The notes under the pieces: model-generated
Databases searched by the model: none
What the model saw: only the letters and a program-made list of their open reading frames with translations
What the model was told of the DNA's origin: nothing
Shown here: positions 1 through 9,543 of the stretch, in pieces
Layout of the letters: every line of letters begins with the position of its first letter
Position numbering within the stretch: the stretch's first letter is position 1
Assembly (NCBI GenBank): GCA_009676745.1
Contig: CP046062.1
Location: forward strand, 977,501 to 1,041,500
Direction: 5' to 3'
DNA length: 64,000 bases
Source: Leuconostoc mesenteroides subsp. mesenteroides
GTDB lineage: Bacteria > Bacillota > Bacilli > Lactobacillales > Lactobacillaceae
Position numbers and translations under genes: made by a program

Positions 1-1
1 G

Positions 2-676
2 GATATACATGATGGTAAAATTAATACAGGTGGCATCGTAACCATTACCGACTCAAATTGGCTGATGAGTTTTGCTGTTCATCGCCAACCACATTTTAAG
101 CAGCAAAAACCAAATGAAACAACTGTTTGGATTTACGGACTATATTCTGATGTTCCTGGCAACTATGTTAAAAAGACCATTGTAGAGTCTTCGGGCCAAG
201 AAATTACACAAGAATTTTTGTATCATCTAGGCGTCCCTAAAAGTAAAATTAATCAGCTAGCTCAGCAAGAGTCAATTAACACTGTTCCGGTATACATGCC
301 GTTTATTACAAGTTATTTTATGCCACGTGTCATGGGCGATCGTCCAAAAGTAATACCAAATGGATCTGTCAATTTGGCATTTATCGGGAACTTTGCTGAG
401 TCACCTTCGCGAGACACAGTCTTTACTACAGAATATTCAGTAAGGACTGCTATGGAGGCTGTTTATAGTTTGCTAGATGTTGAACGTGGTGTACCAGAAG
501 TCTTTAATTCAATTTACGATATTAGAGAATTATTGCGAGCCATGTACTATATGAATGATAAAAAACCACTGAGCGAAATAGATTTGCCAATTCCTAAACT
601 CATACAAAAGGTTGGTCTTAAGAAAATCAAAGGTACTTGGTTAGAAGAATTATTGACAGAAGCACACCTTTTATAA
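2..676 (+). CDS. ohyA: Oleate hydratase (myosin-cross-reactive antigen family), 3' part
   Basis: The frame is open from base 2, so the 5' end lies outside the window and 224 C-terminal residues remain. The protein matches my recollection of the C-terminal half of FAD-dependent oleate hydratases: [19 protein letters not shown], the [16 protein letters not shown] stretch, and [24 protein letters not shown] near the flavin-binding end. The family adds water to the cis-9 double bond of oleate or linoleate to give 10-hydroxy fatty acids, which helps lactic acid bacteria tolerate fatty acids. The FAD-binding N-terminus cannot be judged. A small hairpin follows the stop codon. Confidence 0.9.
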   Translation, partial: DIHDGKINTGGIVTITDSNWLMSFAVHRQPHFKQQKPNETTVWIYGLYSDVPGNYVKKTIVESSGQEITQEFLYHLGVPKSKINQLAQQESINTVPVYMPFITSYFMPRVMGDRPKVIPNGSVNLAFIGNFAESPSRDTVFTTEYSVRTAMEAVYSLLDVERGVPEVFNSIYDIRELLRAMYYMNDKKPLSEIDLPIPKLIQKVGLKKIKGTWLEELLTEAHLL

Positions 677-684
677 ACTTTGTC

Positions 685-713
685 AAGCACTCGTCCGCAG
701 ATGAGTGCTTTTG
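685..713 (+). terminator. Probable terminator after the oleate hydratase gene
   Basis: AAGCACTC and GAGTGCTT form an 8-bp stem followed by only four T residues, so termination may be incomplete. A TATAAT at 717-722 just downstream could serve pepX, but I see no convincing -35. Confidence 0.55.
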
Positions 714-748
714 TCGTATAATGAGATAAAAACAAAAAAAGGGATAAT

Positions 749-3082
749 ATGATTAATCAGTATGGTCGAATTGCTGTCGATGCAACAACCGAATTACAAG
801 AGCTAAGAGCTGTTGGTTTTGATAGTGAAGACTTTGAAACGCTATTGCGACGCGCTTTAACAAATTATAAAACTTATGAAGCTCAAAATGACTGGTTACG
901 TGAACATCTAGCTACCGATGAGCAAAATGTTTTTCTTTTCTTAGAAAAAGACCAACCACTCACACAAGCTGTCTTTTATCGTGTCGCTGCCCAACTGTTA
1001 GGATATACGGATATTTTGGCAGCTAATGAATATAATGGGGTCGCTACATTTCGGCAATTAGGCTTACCAGTAATGACGGTAAACAATTTACATCATGCGT
1101 GGTATGAATTGCTAAATAGCCACACAAATAATGGCTTGTTATTTATTGATGAATTGGCAAGCCGAGGATATTTTGAATCTGATAATCAGCGTTTACTTTT
1201 TAATGGTAAGTCTTTGCCAACCTATAATACAAACCAATTAATTCGCGAGTCAGTTTGGGTGGAAACTTCTGTCGACACTGATAATGACGGGCGGTTTGAT
1301 TTAGTTCAAGTAGATATTATAAGACCAAATACAAATGAAAAATTACCGGTTCTATTTACAGCATCACCCTATTATCAAGGCTTAAACGAGAAAGAAAATG
1401 ATGCCAAATTGCATGATGTTAACGTGCCATTAACAAGAAAGGACACGCGCCAACCAGCTCTGAGTAATTTAAATCATATCGAAAAGATTGTTACAAAACC
1501 GTTTGCACGTCAAATTAATGGTTACGCTGAAGAAGCTTCTGTGAACTTTACGCAAGAAGCGGGGAAACCTGTTGACTTAAATCAGTATTTTTTGTCTCGT
1601 GGTTATGCAGTTGCTTATTCTGCAGGTATTGGCACACGTCATTCTGATGGTATGCAAGACACAGGATCTCCAGAGCAAGTTGAATCGATGAAAAATGTTG
1701 TTGAATGGTTGGCAGGTAATAGAGTGGCCTTTACTGACCGTACAAGTAATATTGCCATTGTAGCTAATTGGTCAAATCATAATATTGCTATGACTGGACG
1801 CTCTTATTTGGGAACTTTAGCCACAGCAGTTGCTACCACAGGTGTCTCTGGTTTGAAAACGATTATTTCTGAGGCTGCTATCTCCAATTGGTATCAATAT
1901 TACAGAGACAATGGTCTAGTTATTGCGCCCGGTGGCTTTCCCGGTGAAGATATGGATGTACTAGCCGAATTAGTATATTCACGGATAAAAGATCCAGCTG
2001 ACCGATTAAAAACTAAAAACCAGTGGGATAATTTTCAAGCCAATACGGAAAAGTTTGCTGACCGTGTCAATGGCAATTATGATTATTATTGGGATACACG
2101 TAATTATTTAAATCAAGTTAAGAATATTAAAGTGGATATGATAATGGTTCATGGTTTAAATGATTGGAATGTTAAACCACGGCAGGTGTATCAATTATGG
2201 TCAAAACTTCGCGATTTACCAAACATTAAGAAAATATATTTACACCAAGGCCAACATATTTATATCAACAACAATCGTTCTTTGGATTTTTCAGATCAGA
2301 TAAATCTTTGGCTGACCGAAAAATTATTGGATAAAGATGTCAGAGCTAACGAAGTGTTACCTACCGTTACATGGCAAGACAATAGTAAAGAAGATGCTTG
2401 GCATATCTTAGATGAGTGGGGAACAAGTAAAAAAAATAAATATTATATTGGTAAGAATATGCTTACCACTAATCAAAGCAGTGGTGAACTCAATTTTAAG
2501 GACTGGTTACCTGAAAATCAGTTCACTGATTACTGCAAACATTTTGATAAATGGCGTGATGATACGATTACTGGAAAGTTGCCAACCAATCAGATTTTTA
2601 AGAGTGAAACTTACACAAGAGAACGAATAATAGATGGCGAAATCTTATTAAACCTGCGAGTGAAATCCTCACAAAACATAGGATTGATCAGCGCAATGGT
2701 CGTCGACTATGGGAATGACATATATCTCAAAGAAACACCTACGAACCAAGGCGTAATGATTGACCGTGGTGTGAATTTTAGTCCGACAGATTTGATGTCG
2801 TTTGAATATAAAAAATCTGATTATAAAATGATTACTATTGGTCATATTAATCTACAAAATCGGACAAGTCCTCGACAAAATAATGACTTGTGGCCTAATC
2901 AATATGTTGACTTACATTTTGAGCTACAACCAACCTACTACAAAATGCGACCAGGACATCAATTGGGATTAATTATATATGCGACAGATTTTGAAATGAC
3001 GGTTCGGGGAAACCAAGCCATAGAGTACACGATAGACTTATCGACAAGCTCGCTAGATGTACCATTTAACAGTAAAAAATAA
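749..3082 (+). CDS. pepX: Xaa-Pro dipeptidyl-peptidase PepX (S15 family)
   Basis: A cytoplasmic serine peptidase that removes N-terminal X-Pro dipeptides from casein-type peptides. The 777 residues are the usual length for lactic acid bacterial PepX. The nucleophile motif GRSYLGT has its serine at residue 352. The Asp in GLNDWNV and the His in HQGQHIY complete the catalytic triad in the expected order. An N-terminal helical domain (about 1-150) and a C-terminal jelly-roll region frame the hydrolase fold. It is monocistronic: its own short leader (GGGAT before the ATG) and a strong terminator follow. It lacks a signal peptide, as expected. Confidence 0.97.
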   Translation: MINQYGRIAVDATTELQELRAVGFDSEDFETLLRRALTNYKTYEAQNDWLREHLATDEQNVFLFLEKDQPLTQAVFYRVAAQLLGYTDILAANEYNGVATFRQLGLPVMTVNNLHHAWYELLNSHTNNGLLFIDELASRGYFESDNQRLLFNGKSLPTYNTNQLIRESVWVETSVDTDNDGRFDLVQVDIIRPNTNEKLPVLFTASPYYQGLNEKENDAKLHDVNVPLTRKDTRQPALSNLNHIEKIVTKPFARQINGYAEEASVNFTQEAGKPVDLNQYFLSRGYAVAYSAGIGTRHSDGMQDTGSPEQVESMKNVVEWLAGNRVAFTDRTSNIAIVANWSNHNIAMTGRSYLGTLATAVATTGVSGLKTIISEAAISNWYQYYRDNGLVIAPGGFPGEDMDVLAELVYSRIKDPADRLKTKNQWDNFQANTEKFADRVNGNYDYYWDTRNYLNQVKNIKVDMIMVHGLNDWNVKPRQVYQLWSKLRDLPNIKKIYLHQGQHIYINNNRSLDFSDQINLWLTEKLLDKDVRANEVLPTVTWQDNSKEDAWHILDEWGTSKKNKYYIGKNMLTTNQSSGELNFKDWLPENQFTDYCKHFDKWRDDTITGKLPTNQIFKSETYTRERIIDGEILLNLRVKSSQNIGLISAMVVDYGNDIYLKETPTNQGVMIDRGVNFSPTDLMSFEYKKSDYKMITIGHINLQNRTSPRQNNDLWPNQYVDLHFELQPTYYKMRPGHQLGLIIYATDFEMTVRGNQAIEYTIDLSTSSLDVPFNSKK

Positions 3083-3089
3083 CCATAGA

Positions 3090-3133
3090 ACATGAAGCTT
3101 TATCTTGTAATTAAGAAAAAGCTTCATGTTTTT
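3090..3133 (+). terminator. Intrinsic terminator of pepX
   Basis: An 11-bp perfect stem, ACATGAAGCTT with AAGCTTCATGT, is followed by five T. It separates pepX from the trehalose control region. Confidence 0.9.
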
Positions 3134-3137
3134 CGTT

Positions 3138-3174
3138 TGTAACCGTTTACATACATAATAGACTGTGTTATCCT
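3138..3174 (+). promoter_or_regulatory. cre site and promoter of the trehalose operon
   Basis: TGTAACCGTTTACA (3138-3151) fits the CcpA cre consensus TGWNANCGNTNWCA at every position. Its last six bases, TTTACA, double as the -35, with TATCCT (3169-3174) 17 bp downstream as the -10. CcpA bound here would block RNA polymerase directly, which implies glucose repression of trehalose use. Confidence 0.8.
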
Positions 3175-3184
3175 TAAGGTAACA

Positions 3185-3200
3185 ACTAGTACGTACAAGT
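3185..3200 (+). promoter_or_regulatory. Probable TreR (GntR-family) operator
   Basis: ACTAGTACGTACAAGT is a near-perfect palindrome centred on GTACGTAC. It lies about 10 bp after the -10, over the expected transcription start and just before the EIIA ribosome binding site. The divergently read treR gene at the other end of the cluster encodes the likely ligand-responsive repressor. Confidence 0.7.
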
Positions 3201-3222
3201 TTATCGATTAAAGGAGAAGACT

Positions 3223-3708
3223 ATGTTTGGATTTGGGAAAAAGATAAGCGAAAATGAAAATGTTTATGCGCCAGTAACCGGTGAAGTAATTCCTTTGGAC
3301 AAGGTTTCGGATCCTGTTTTTGCACAGAAAATGATGGGTGATGGTTATGCAGTCGAACCCAATGCTTCAAAAATTGTTGCTCCAGTTGCTGGGAAGGTAA
3401 CGATGGTTCAAGGTCATGCTATTGGTTTGAAACGTTTTGACGACCTAGAGTTGTTAGTTCATATAGGTATCGATACCGTTTCTTTAAACGGTAAACCATT
3501 TACAATGGCAGTGAAAGAAGGCGATATTGTTGAGGCGGGTGATGACTTGGGAACAGTCGACTGGGAGCAAGTGGAAGAGGCTGGTCTTCCCAAAACAACA
3601 CTAGTATTAATTACAAATACAGCAGATAAATTAGAATCAATTACAGTTCATTATGGACCAGCAGTTGCAGGACAACAATTGGGCAGTGCTAAGGCAAGGA
3701 GAGACTAA
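3223..3708 (+). CDS. PTS glucose-family EIIA (trehalose system)
   Basis: This 161-residue stand-alone IIA of the Crr/glucose type passes phosphate from HPr to the IIB domain encoded next door. The fold markers are VYAPVTGEVIPL at the start, a conserved His65 in QGHAIG and the phosphorylated His80 in LLVHIGIDTV, spaced as in E. coli IIA-Glc. The start is set by AAAGGAG 7 bp upstream. It is first in the tre operon and is separated from the EIIBC gene by two bases, so the two are translated together. It could also serve other IIBC proteins that lack a IIA domain. Confidence 0.92.
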   Translation: MFGFGKKISENENVYAPVTGEVIPLDKVSDPVFAQKMMGDGYAVEPNASKIVAPVAGKVTMVQGHAIGLKRFDDLELLVHIGIDTVSLNGKPFTMAVKEGDIVEAGDDLGTVDWEQVEEAGLPKTTLVLITNTADKLESITVHYGPAVAGQQLGSAKARRD

Positions 3709-3710
3709 TT

Positions 3711-5225
3711 ATGGCTAAAGAAAATTATGAAGGCATGGCACAAGACATCATTAAAAATGTGGGCGGTAAAGATAATGTTAATAAAGTGATACATTGTATT
3801 ACCCGCTTGCGTTTCTATTTAAATGATGAAACTAAGGCTAATACAGAAGAAATGTCAAAAATACCAGGAATAGCTGGTGCCGTTTATAATGGTGCGTTAG
3901 GACAGTATCAAGTAGTTATCGGGCCAGCAGTTGCAGATGTCTATGATAAGGTTGTCGAGCACCTAGGGGCTAGTGTAGTGGACAATGAAGCAACGAATGC
4001 AGCAGTAGAAGCGACAAAAGCCAAAGATAAAAAGCCCAAAAATGTACTTGACCGGTTTAAAGATGCTTTCCAAACGCTAATCGGCACAATCACAGGGTCA
4101 ATGATTCCAGTGATTGGATTATTAGCAGCAGGTGGTATGTTAAATGGATTTTTAACTTTATTGTCTGATCCAAATCTACTTGGTTTAATTAGTACTAAAT
4201 CAGATACGTTTACGATTATTCAATCGATGGCAATGGCACCCTTTTATTTTTTACCAGTATTAGTCGGCTTTACAGCAGCACAGCAGTTAAAATCAGATCC
4301 TTTAGTTGTGGCGGCGATTGGTGCGCTGTTAGTTAAACCAGAAATGGTTGGGTTATCAGCATCAAAGGCTTCAGGTGTGTTGTTAGGAATGCCAATTAAT
4401 GCGCACTTCTTTGGACTACCTATTACAATACCTAATTACGCATATTCAATTTTCCCAATTATTTTTGCGGCTTGGTTAGCACGTCCAATTGGCAATTGGC
4501 TGAAGGATCATTTGCCAGTTTCAATTCGATCAATCTTTCAACCTTTAATCACTATCTTTATTGTCGGTTCTGTTGTATTAGTAATCATGGGACCCGCAAT
4601 TACAATGATTTCATCCGGTATATCTGTTGCCATTAATGCATTACTTAACTTTAACTACGCATTGTCTGGTTTGCTTATCGGAGGTTTGTATCAAGTATTG
4701 GTTATTTTCGGATTGCATTGGATGGTAGTACCGTTAATTGCTAACGAAATTGCGCAAACAGGTCAGTCACAATTAAATGCACTGGTGAACTTCACAATGA
4801 TTGCACAGGGTGCTGGCGCATTGGCAGTCTTTGCAAAAACTAAGATTGCTAACTTAAAAGGTCTGGCTGGTGCTGGTGCGTTGTCAGCCTTCGCCGGAAT
4901 TACTGAACCTGCGATGTACGGTATTAATTTGAAATATGGCCGTGTGTTCTGGATGGCTAACTTAGGTGGTGCCACTGGTGGTCTAATTGCTGGACTATTC
5001 GATCTTCATATGTATGGCTTCACCGGCTCACTAATTGGTTTCCCATCATTTGCTTCTCCAAAGGACAACCCCAATAACTTATTGATTTTCCTGATCGCTT
5101 CAGCAGCAACAATTGCTGTTTCATTTATAGCAGTTTATCTATGGGGATTTAAAGACAGTGACACTGAAAAAGCAGCCGTACAAGTTGAAAAGAAGAATGT
5201 CTTCAAAGATGCTATTTCAAAGTGA
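3711..5225 (+). CDS. treB: PTS trehalose-specific EIIBC
   Basis: The permease of the trehalose phosphotransferase system. Residues about 1-95 form the IIB domain, with the phosphocysteine at Cys29 in VIHCITRLRF. A charged linker leads to a hydrophobic IIC domain with about ten membrane segments (about 120-485) carrying the GITEPAMYGINLKYGR signature of the glucose/sucrose superfamily. It imports trehalose as trehalose 6-phosphate. Specificity is inferred from the following phosphotrehalase gene, since the IIC sequence alone would also fit sucrose or beta-glucoside relatives. No IIA domain is fused at the C-terminus, and the upstream gene supplies it. Confidence 0.88.
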   Translation: MAKENYEGMAQDIIKNVGGKDNVNKVIHCITRLRFYLNDETKANTEEMSKIPGIAGAVYNGALGQYQVVIGPAVADVYDKVVEHLGASVVDNEATNAAVEATKAKDKKPKNVLDRFKDAFQTLIGTITGSMIPVIGLLAAGGMLNGFLTLLSDPNLLGLISTKSDTFTIIQSMAMAPFYFLPVLVGFTAAQQLKSDPLVVAAIGALLVKPEMVGLSASKASGVLLGMPINAHFFGLPITIPNYAYSIFPIIFAAWLARPIGNWLKDHLPVSIRSIFQPLITIFIVGSVVLVIMGPAITMISSGISVAINALLNFNYALSGLLIGGLYQVLVIFGLHWMVVPLIANEIAQTGQSQLNALVNFTMIAQGAGALAVFAKTKIANLKGLAGAGALSAFAGITEPAMYGINLKYGRVFWMANLGGATGGLIAGLFDLHMYGFTGSLIGFPSFASPKDNPNNLLIFLIASAATIAVSFIAVYLWGFKDSDTEKAAVQVEKKNVFKDAISK

Positions 5226-5237
5226 GGGTGGAAAATT

Positions 5238-6890
5238 ATGACAGAATTAGGAAAACATGTTGTTTACCAAGTTTATCCCAAATCGTTTCAAGATAGTAAT
5301 GGGGATGGTATAGGTGATTTACCTGGCATCATCCAAAGACTCCCATACTTGGCAAATCTGGGAATCACAATGATATGGTTGAACCCAGTGTTTCCATCTC
5401 CACAAAATGATAATGGTTATGATATAAGTGATTATATGGCGATTGATCCATTATTTGGTACGATGAGTGACTTTGAGAATCTGATCAAAGAGGCCGAAAA
5501 ATACCATATGGGTATTATGTTGGACATGGTATTCAATCATACATCAATCGATCATACTTGGTTCCAAAAAGCACTTGCAGGTGATCAAAAGTATCAAGAT
5601 TATTATTACTTGCGACCTTATCATGATGATGGACGTAATCCAACTAATTGGATATCAAAGTTTGGTGGTTCGGCATGGGCCAAATTTGGTGATACGAACT
5701 TAGCTTACCTTCACTTATATGATTCAACACAAGCTGACTTAAATTGGCATAATCCAGCAGTTCGTCAAGAGCTCTATGCTGTTTTAAATTTTTGGTTAGC
5801 AAAGGGGGTCCGTGGTTTCCGATTTGATGTGATTAATGTAATTGGTAAACCTGAAGTACTAGTTGATGATGAAACTAATCATGGCGGAAAGTTTTTATAT
5901 ACTGATACACCAATCGTCCAAAAGTATATACAAGAGATGAATGCAGCCACTTTTGGTAAATATTCTGATGTGATTACAGTAGGTGAATTAAGTTCAACTA
6001 CAGTGCAAAATACAGCTGCATATACAAATCCTGCTAACAAGGCGTTAAGCATGGGGTTTAACTTTCATCATCTAAAAGTCGATTATGATCATGGTAACAA
6101 GTGGACAAAAGTGCCTTATGATTTTGAATCATTGCGTCACATTTGGCATGAATGGAGTCAAGGACTAATGGCAAATCATGGTTGGCCAGCTTGGTTTTGG
6201 AACAACCATGATCAGCCACGGGCAATAAATCGTTTTATTAAAACACCAAAATATTATCGTGTCGGTGCAAAAATGTTGGCGATGCTTGTTCATTTAAACC
6301 GAGGCACACCATATGTGTATATGGGCGAAGAAATCGGCATGATTGATCCAACATATCATAAAATTGAAATGTATGTTGATGTTGAAAGTAAAAATGCTTA
6401 TCAAATGCTATTGGAACAGGGGCTGACGAAACAACAAGCTTTAGAAATTGTGCAAACAAAATCACGTGATAATTCACGTGTTCCAATGCAATGGCATGAT
6501 GGAACTTATGCTGGTTTTTCAACGCATGAACCATGGCTGCAAAATGCGAATTACGAACAACTTAACGTTGCTCAGGATGAAAAATCAGTTGACAGTTTGT
6601 ACGCATTTTATCAAAAGTTAATCCGTTTACGTCAAGAAAACGCAGTGATTGCTGATGGTGACTATACACCGAGGTATGAGGAATCAGAAGAAATTATTGC
6701 CTTTGAACGACAATTAGCAGGAAAACATATTTTGGTTGTAACACACTTTGGTGAAACACCAGTATCAATATCTATTTCTGACGACATTGTTAACAATGGA
6801 CATGTGCTAATTACTAACTATCCGTCGCAACCTGTTTCGAAGACTATGCTTTTGAAACCATATGAAAGTTTTGCAATTTCGTACGAATAA
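5238..6890 (+). CDS. treA: Alpha,alpha-phosphotrehalase (GH13)
   Basis: Hydrolyses trehalose 6-phosphate to glucose and glucose 6-phosphate in the cytoplasm. The 550 residues form a GH13 barrel: DNGYDISDY near residue 60, DMVFNHTS at 96-103, nucleophile Asp197 in GFRFDVIN, acid/base Glu250 in TVGELSS, and Asp325 in NNHDQPR. The phosphotrehalase-like stretches PTNWISKFGGSAW and STQADLNW, with operon context, favour this over oligo-1,6-glucosidase. GGGTGG lies just before the ATG. It is the last gene of the tre operon and ends at a bidirectional terminator. Confidence 0.92.
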   Translation: MTELGKHVVYQVYPKSFQDSNGDGIGDLPGIIQRLPYLANLGITMIWLNPVFPSPQNDNGYDISDYMAIDPLFGTMSDFENLIKEAEKYHMGIMLDMVFNHTSIDHTWFQKALAGDQKYQDYYYLRPYHDDGRNPTNWISKFGGSAWAKFGDTNLAYLHLYDSTQADLNWHNPAVRQELYAVLNFWLAKGVRGFRFDVINVIGKPEVLVDDETNHGGKFLYTDTPIVQKYIQEMNAATFGKYSDVITVGELSSTTVQNTAAYTNPANKALSMGFNFHHLKVDYDHGNKWTKVPYDFESLRHIWHEWSQGLMANHGWPAWFWNNHDQPRAINRFIKTPKYYRVGAKMLAMLVHLNRGTPYVYMGEEIGMIDPTYHKIEMYVDVESKNAYQMLLEQGLTKQQALEIVQTKSRDNSRVPMQWHDGTYAGFSTHEPWLQNANYEQLNVAQDEKSVDSLYAFYQKLIRLRQENAVIADGDYTPRYEESEEIIAFERQLAGKHILVVTHFGETPVSISISDDIVNNGHVLITNYPSQPVSKTMLLKPYESFAISYE

Positions 6891-6891
6891 A

Positions 6892-6932
6892 AAAACAACT
6901 GTTCAATTACTTACTATTGAGCAGTTGTTTTA
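6892..6932. terminator. Bidirectional terminator between treA and treR
   Basis: A 14-bp stem with one G-T wobble (AACAACTGTTCAAT with ATTGAGCAGTTGTT) is flanked by A and T runs on both sides. It therefore serves both convergent genes. Confidence 0.9.
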
Positions 6933-7652
6933 AGTTGTTTGTCGTCGTGCAAATTCATTAAACTGAAATTGATCAGGTCGATGTCTTGCAATAGTACGTT
7001 GAAAATAAGTTGTGTCAGTTAAGTGACCTTGGCTTTCAACTTGGATTAATCTATTTTCGTCTTCAGGTAAACCTATCAATAATTTGCGATCCATTGCCGT
7101 GACTAATTCGGCAGTGATTATTTTTTCAGCATAGGCAACTGACAAGTGCAGGGTATTTTCAATGTAAGCATAAATGGAATGTTTGGCGATATCTTTAGTG
7201 AGCCCAGGAACAATATCTGAACGAATATAATCTTCGTCAATAACACTATGAATACCGTCGATAATTCGAACACGAACAATATGATATAGAGGGGTACCAA
7301 CAGGAAATAAAGTTGTTTTCTGAGTCTCTTTTGTGACGATAAGATGTTCGAATACAGGAACCTCAGTAAGAACATGGAAGTGCTGCAGTTCCTCTAACTC
7401 ATGAAAACTGGTAAGCCCACTGATTGGAAAATGACGTAGTTGATGAGAAATAACTTGTGATCCTTTACCACGCTGTTTTTGAATAAGTCCCTCTTCATCT
7501 AATTTTGCAAGCGCTTTACGAATTGTGTCACGAGATGTTTTAAATTGAGTTACTAGCTCATTTTCGCTAGGTAGAAAAGAACCAGCAGGATAAGTATGAT
7601 CACGAATATCATTTTTAATCTGCTGATATATTTGAAAGTATAATGGCATCAT
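6930..7652 (-). CDS. treR: Trehalose operon repressor, GntR/HutC family
   Basis: 240 residues. An N-terminal GntR winged helix (about 5-70, with SRDTIRKALAKLDEEGLIQKQ as the recognition region) is followed by a UTRA/HutC ligand domain. In related repressors the effector is trehalose 6-phosphate. It probably acts on the palindrome at 3185-3200. The AAAGG ahead of its start lies inside the end of the upstream HD-domain gene on the same strand. The two genes are 9 bp apart and likely share a transcript, so treR may not be autoregulated. Target assignment is by context. Confidence 0.88.
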   Translation of the reverse strand: MMPLYFQIYQQIKNDIRDHTYPAGSFLPSENELVTQFKTSRDTIRKALAKLDEEGLIQKQRGKGSQVISHQLRHFPISGLTSFHELEELQHFHVLTEVPVFEHLIVTKETQKTTLFPVGTPLYHIVRVRIIDGIHSVIDEDYIRSDIVPGLTKDIAKHSIYAYIENTLHLSVAYAEKIITAELVTAMDRKLLIGLPEDENRLIQVESQGHLTDTTYFQRTIARHRPDQFQFNEFARRQTT

Positions 7653-7661
7653 GTTGAACCT

Positions 7662-9008
7662 TTAGGATTCTGGATTTGGTGTAGTTAACGCATTGTTACG
7701 AATAAAGCTACGAAATTTTTTAAAGGTATCTGAGAATAACTCATCTGGTTCAATATTGAGCATTTCCTTTGGAAAAAAGAAACGCTGATCTATGGAGGCC
7801 TTACCTTTAATAGCGGCAACTAAGGTGGACATATCTGATAACTCACGATGTGAGCCATCGGCTAATAAAAAGTCAATTTGTGTCCTTGGTTTGGCGACAT
7901 TTGGTTTGTAATCATCGTAAGGCAAATCGTAGGCATTATTTCGCGCCGTGTAAAATATATGATTAAATCCAGCACTATCCACAAGTTGCTCGAGTTCTTC
8001 TAGCATTGGGGCCGTCTCGTCGGTGATTTGCATTGATTTTAGTGGACGACGTCCCATGAAACGTTGTGATAAATCAGACAAAATGGGATCAGAATGTGAT
8101 TGCCAAATATTAATATAAGTCATAAAAACATTATCATCGAGCTTTAAATATTCGGACAAAGTTAGTTTTTTGTCGCTAAATAAAGGCGCTAGTAGTGGGC
8201 CGACAAAATCATTTTCAGCATACTTACTAGTTGTATTAAGGCGATATAATTCTTGTGCGCGTTGTAGTAAATGCTCTAGCAAAACTTCCATGCCACGAGA
8301 CACTGGATGGAAGTACACTTGTAAATACATTTGATAACGTGAAACAATATAATCTTCAACGGCATGCATACCGGCAATGTCAAAAGCAATGCCATCGGGT
8401 GTTGGTTGCATAGTGCGTAGTATTCGATCAATATCGAATTCACCGTATTTTGTACCTGTAAAATAGGCATCACGTAGTAAATAATCCATTCGGTCAACAT
8501 CAATTTGACTAGAGATTAGTTGAACAACTTGTGGATTTTCATAAGTTTTTGCGATGACACTGGCAACTTTATTTGGGAAATCTGGTGAAACTTGTGCCAA
8601 GACACGGTGGATATTTGTATCACCAGTAATAATTTCACGAGTCATCTCCTCGTGGTCAGTATGGAATAAATGTTCAAAAGTATGCGAGAAGGCACCATGA
8701 CCAATATCATGTAGTAATGCGGCTACTAGCGTTAGGCGCCGTTCTTTAGGATCCCAAACATCGCTATAATATTGTTCAAACCGTTCCGTGATACGACGAG
8801 CAAGCTCATAGACACCAACTGAATGACCAAAGCGAGAATGCTCTGCGCCATGAAAAACAGAACTGGTTATACCTAATTGTTTTACACGACGCAACCTTTG
8901 AAATTCAGATGTATTGATGAGATCTAAAATAATGGGATCTTCGACATGTATGAAGTTATGAATTGGATCACGTAGTACTTTTTCTTTAGGTAGTTTTTCT
9001 TTTAACAT
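7662..9008 (-). CDS. HD-domain phosphohydrolase (YwfO-like, dNTPase-related)
   Basis: 448 residues of the dGTPase-like HD superfamily. The metal site is visible as the His in GAEHSRFGHSVG, the HD pair in LLHDIGHGAFSHTFE, and the Asp in SSQIDVDRMDYLLRD. Enterococcal relatives hydrolyse dNTPs, so a role in nucleotide pool control is plausible but inferred. It stands divergent to the ywiB-like gene and rpoE, an arrangement I associate with several Lactobacillales. A TATAAT-like -10 lies on the minus strand in the 60-bp gap. The substrate cannot be read from the sequence. Confidence 0.85.
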   Translation of the reverse strand: MLKEKLPKEKVLRDPIHNFIHVEDPIILDLINTSEFQRLRRVKQLGITSSVFHGAEHSRFGHSVGVYELARRITERFEQYYSDVWDPKERRLTLVAALLHDIGHGAFSHTFEHLFHTDHEEMTREIITGDTNIHRVLAQVSPDFPNKVASVIAKTYENPQVVQLISSQIDVDRMDYLLRDAYFTGTKYGEFDIDRILRTMQPTPDGIAFDIAGMHAVEDYIVSRYQMYLQVYFHPVSRGMEVLLEHLLQRAQELYRLNTTSKYAENDFVGPLLAPLFSDKKLTLSEYLKLDDNVFMTYINIWQSHSDPILSDLSQRFMGRRPLKSMQITDETAPMLEELEQLVDSAGFNHIFYTARNNAYDLPYDDYKPNVAKPRTQIDFLLADGSHRELSDMSTLVAAIKGKASIDQRFFFPKEMLNIEPDELFSDTFKKFRSFIRNNALTTPNPES

Positions 9009-9069
9009 AGTAAGCCCTTTTGCTGTTTCTTATATTATAATAGATTTTAGATTAAAATAGGGGTAAATT

Positions 9070-9516
9070 ATGGCAATTAAAGACCAAACAGACGTTGAAA
9101 TTCATCTAAAAACGAAAATTCGTCAAGATAATGATCTTGAAGAGTTTGAATTTCATACAAATGGACAACTTTTTTTGAAAAACAATGCACTTTACTTACG
9201 ATATACAGAAGTCATTGAGAATCAAAAAACACAAATTATGTTTAAGTTTGAAAAGGACCGTGTGCGGATGAATCGATCAGGTGATATTTTAACAAAGTTT
9301 TCTTTTGTTAAATCACAGCGTATTCCTGCTTTGTATCAAACACCAACTGGGCAAATGCAGTTGGAGACATTGACCACATTAATGGCGCTAAACTTAAATC
9401 ACGAAGAAACACGTGGTGAAGTTGCAATTGATTACGTCCTTTATGCTATGCAACAAATTGTTGGGCAATATGAAATTCGGTTGCAATTTATGCCCAAATC
9501 TAGTATGCTAGATTAG
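9070..9516 (+). CDS. DUF1934 (YwiB-like) small beta-barrel protein
   Basis: 148 residues resembling B. subtilis YwiB and the DUF1934 family, which adopts a lipocalin-like beta barrel of unknown function. It is soluble with no signal peptide. AGGGG lies at normal spacing before the ATG. It sits 27 bp upstream of rpoE and is probably cotranscribed with it. No catalytic motif is evident. Confidence 0.75.
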   Translation: MAIKDQTDVEIHLKTKIRQDNDLEEFEFHTNGQLFLKNNALYLRYTEVIENQKTQIMFKFEKDRVRMNRSGDILTKFSFVKSQRIPALYQTPTGQMQLETLTTLMALNLNHEETRGEVAIDYVLYAMQQIVGQYEIRLQFMPKSSMLD

Positions 9517-9543
9517 TTAGAAACCCCCGAAAGGACGTAGAAC

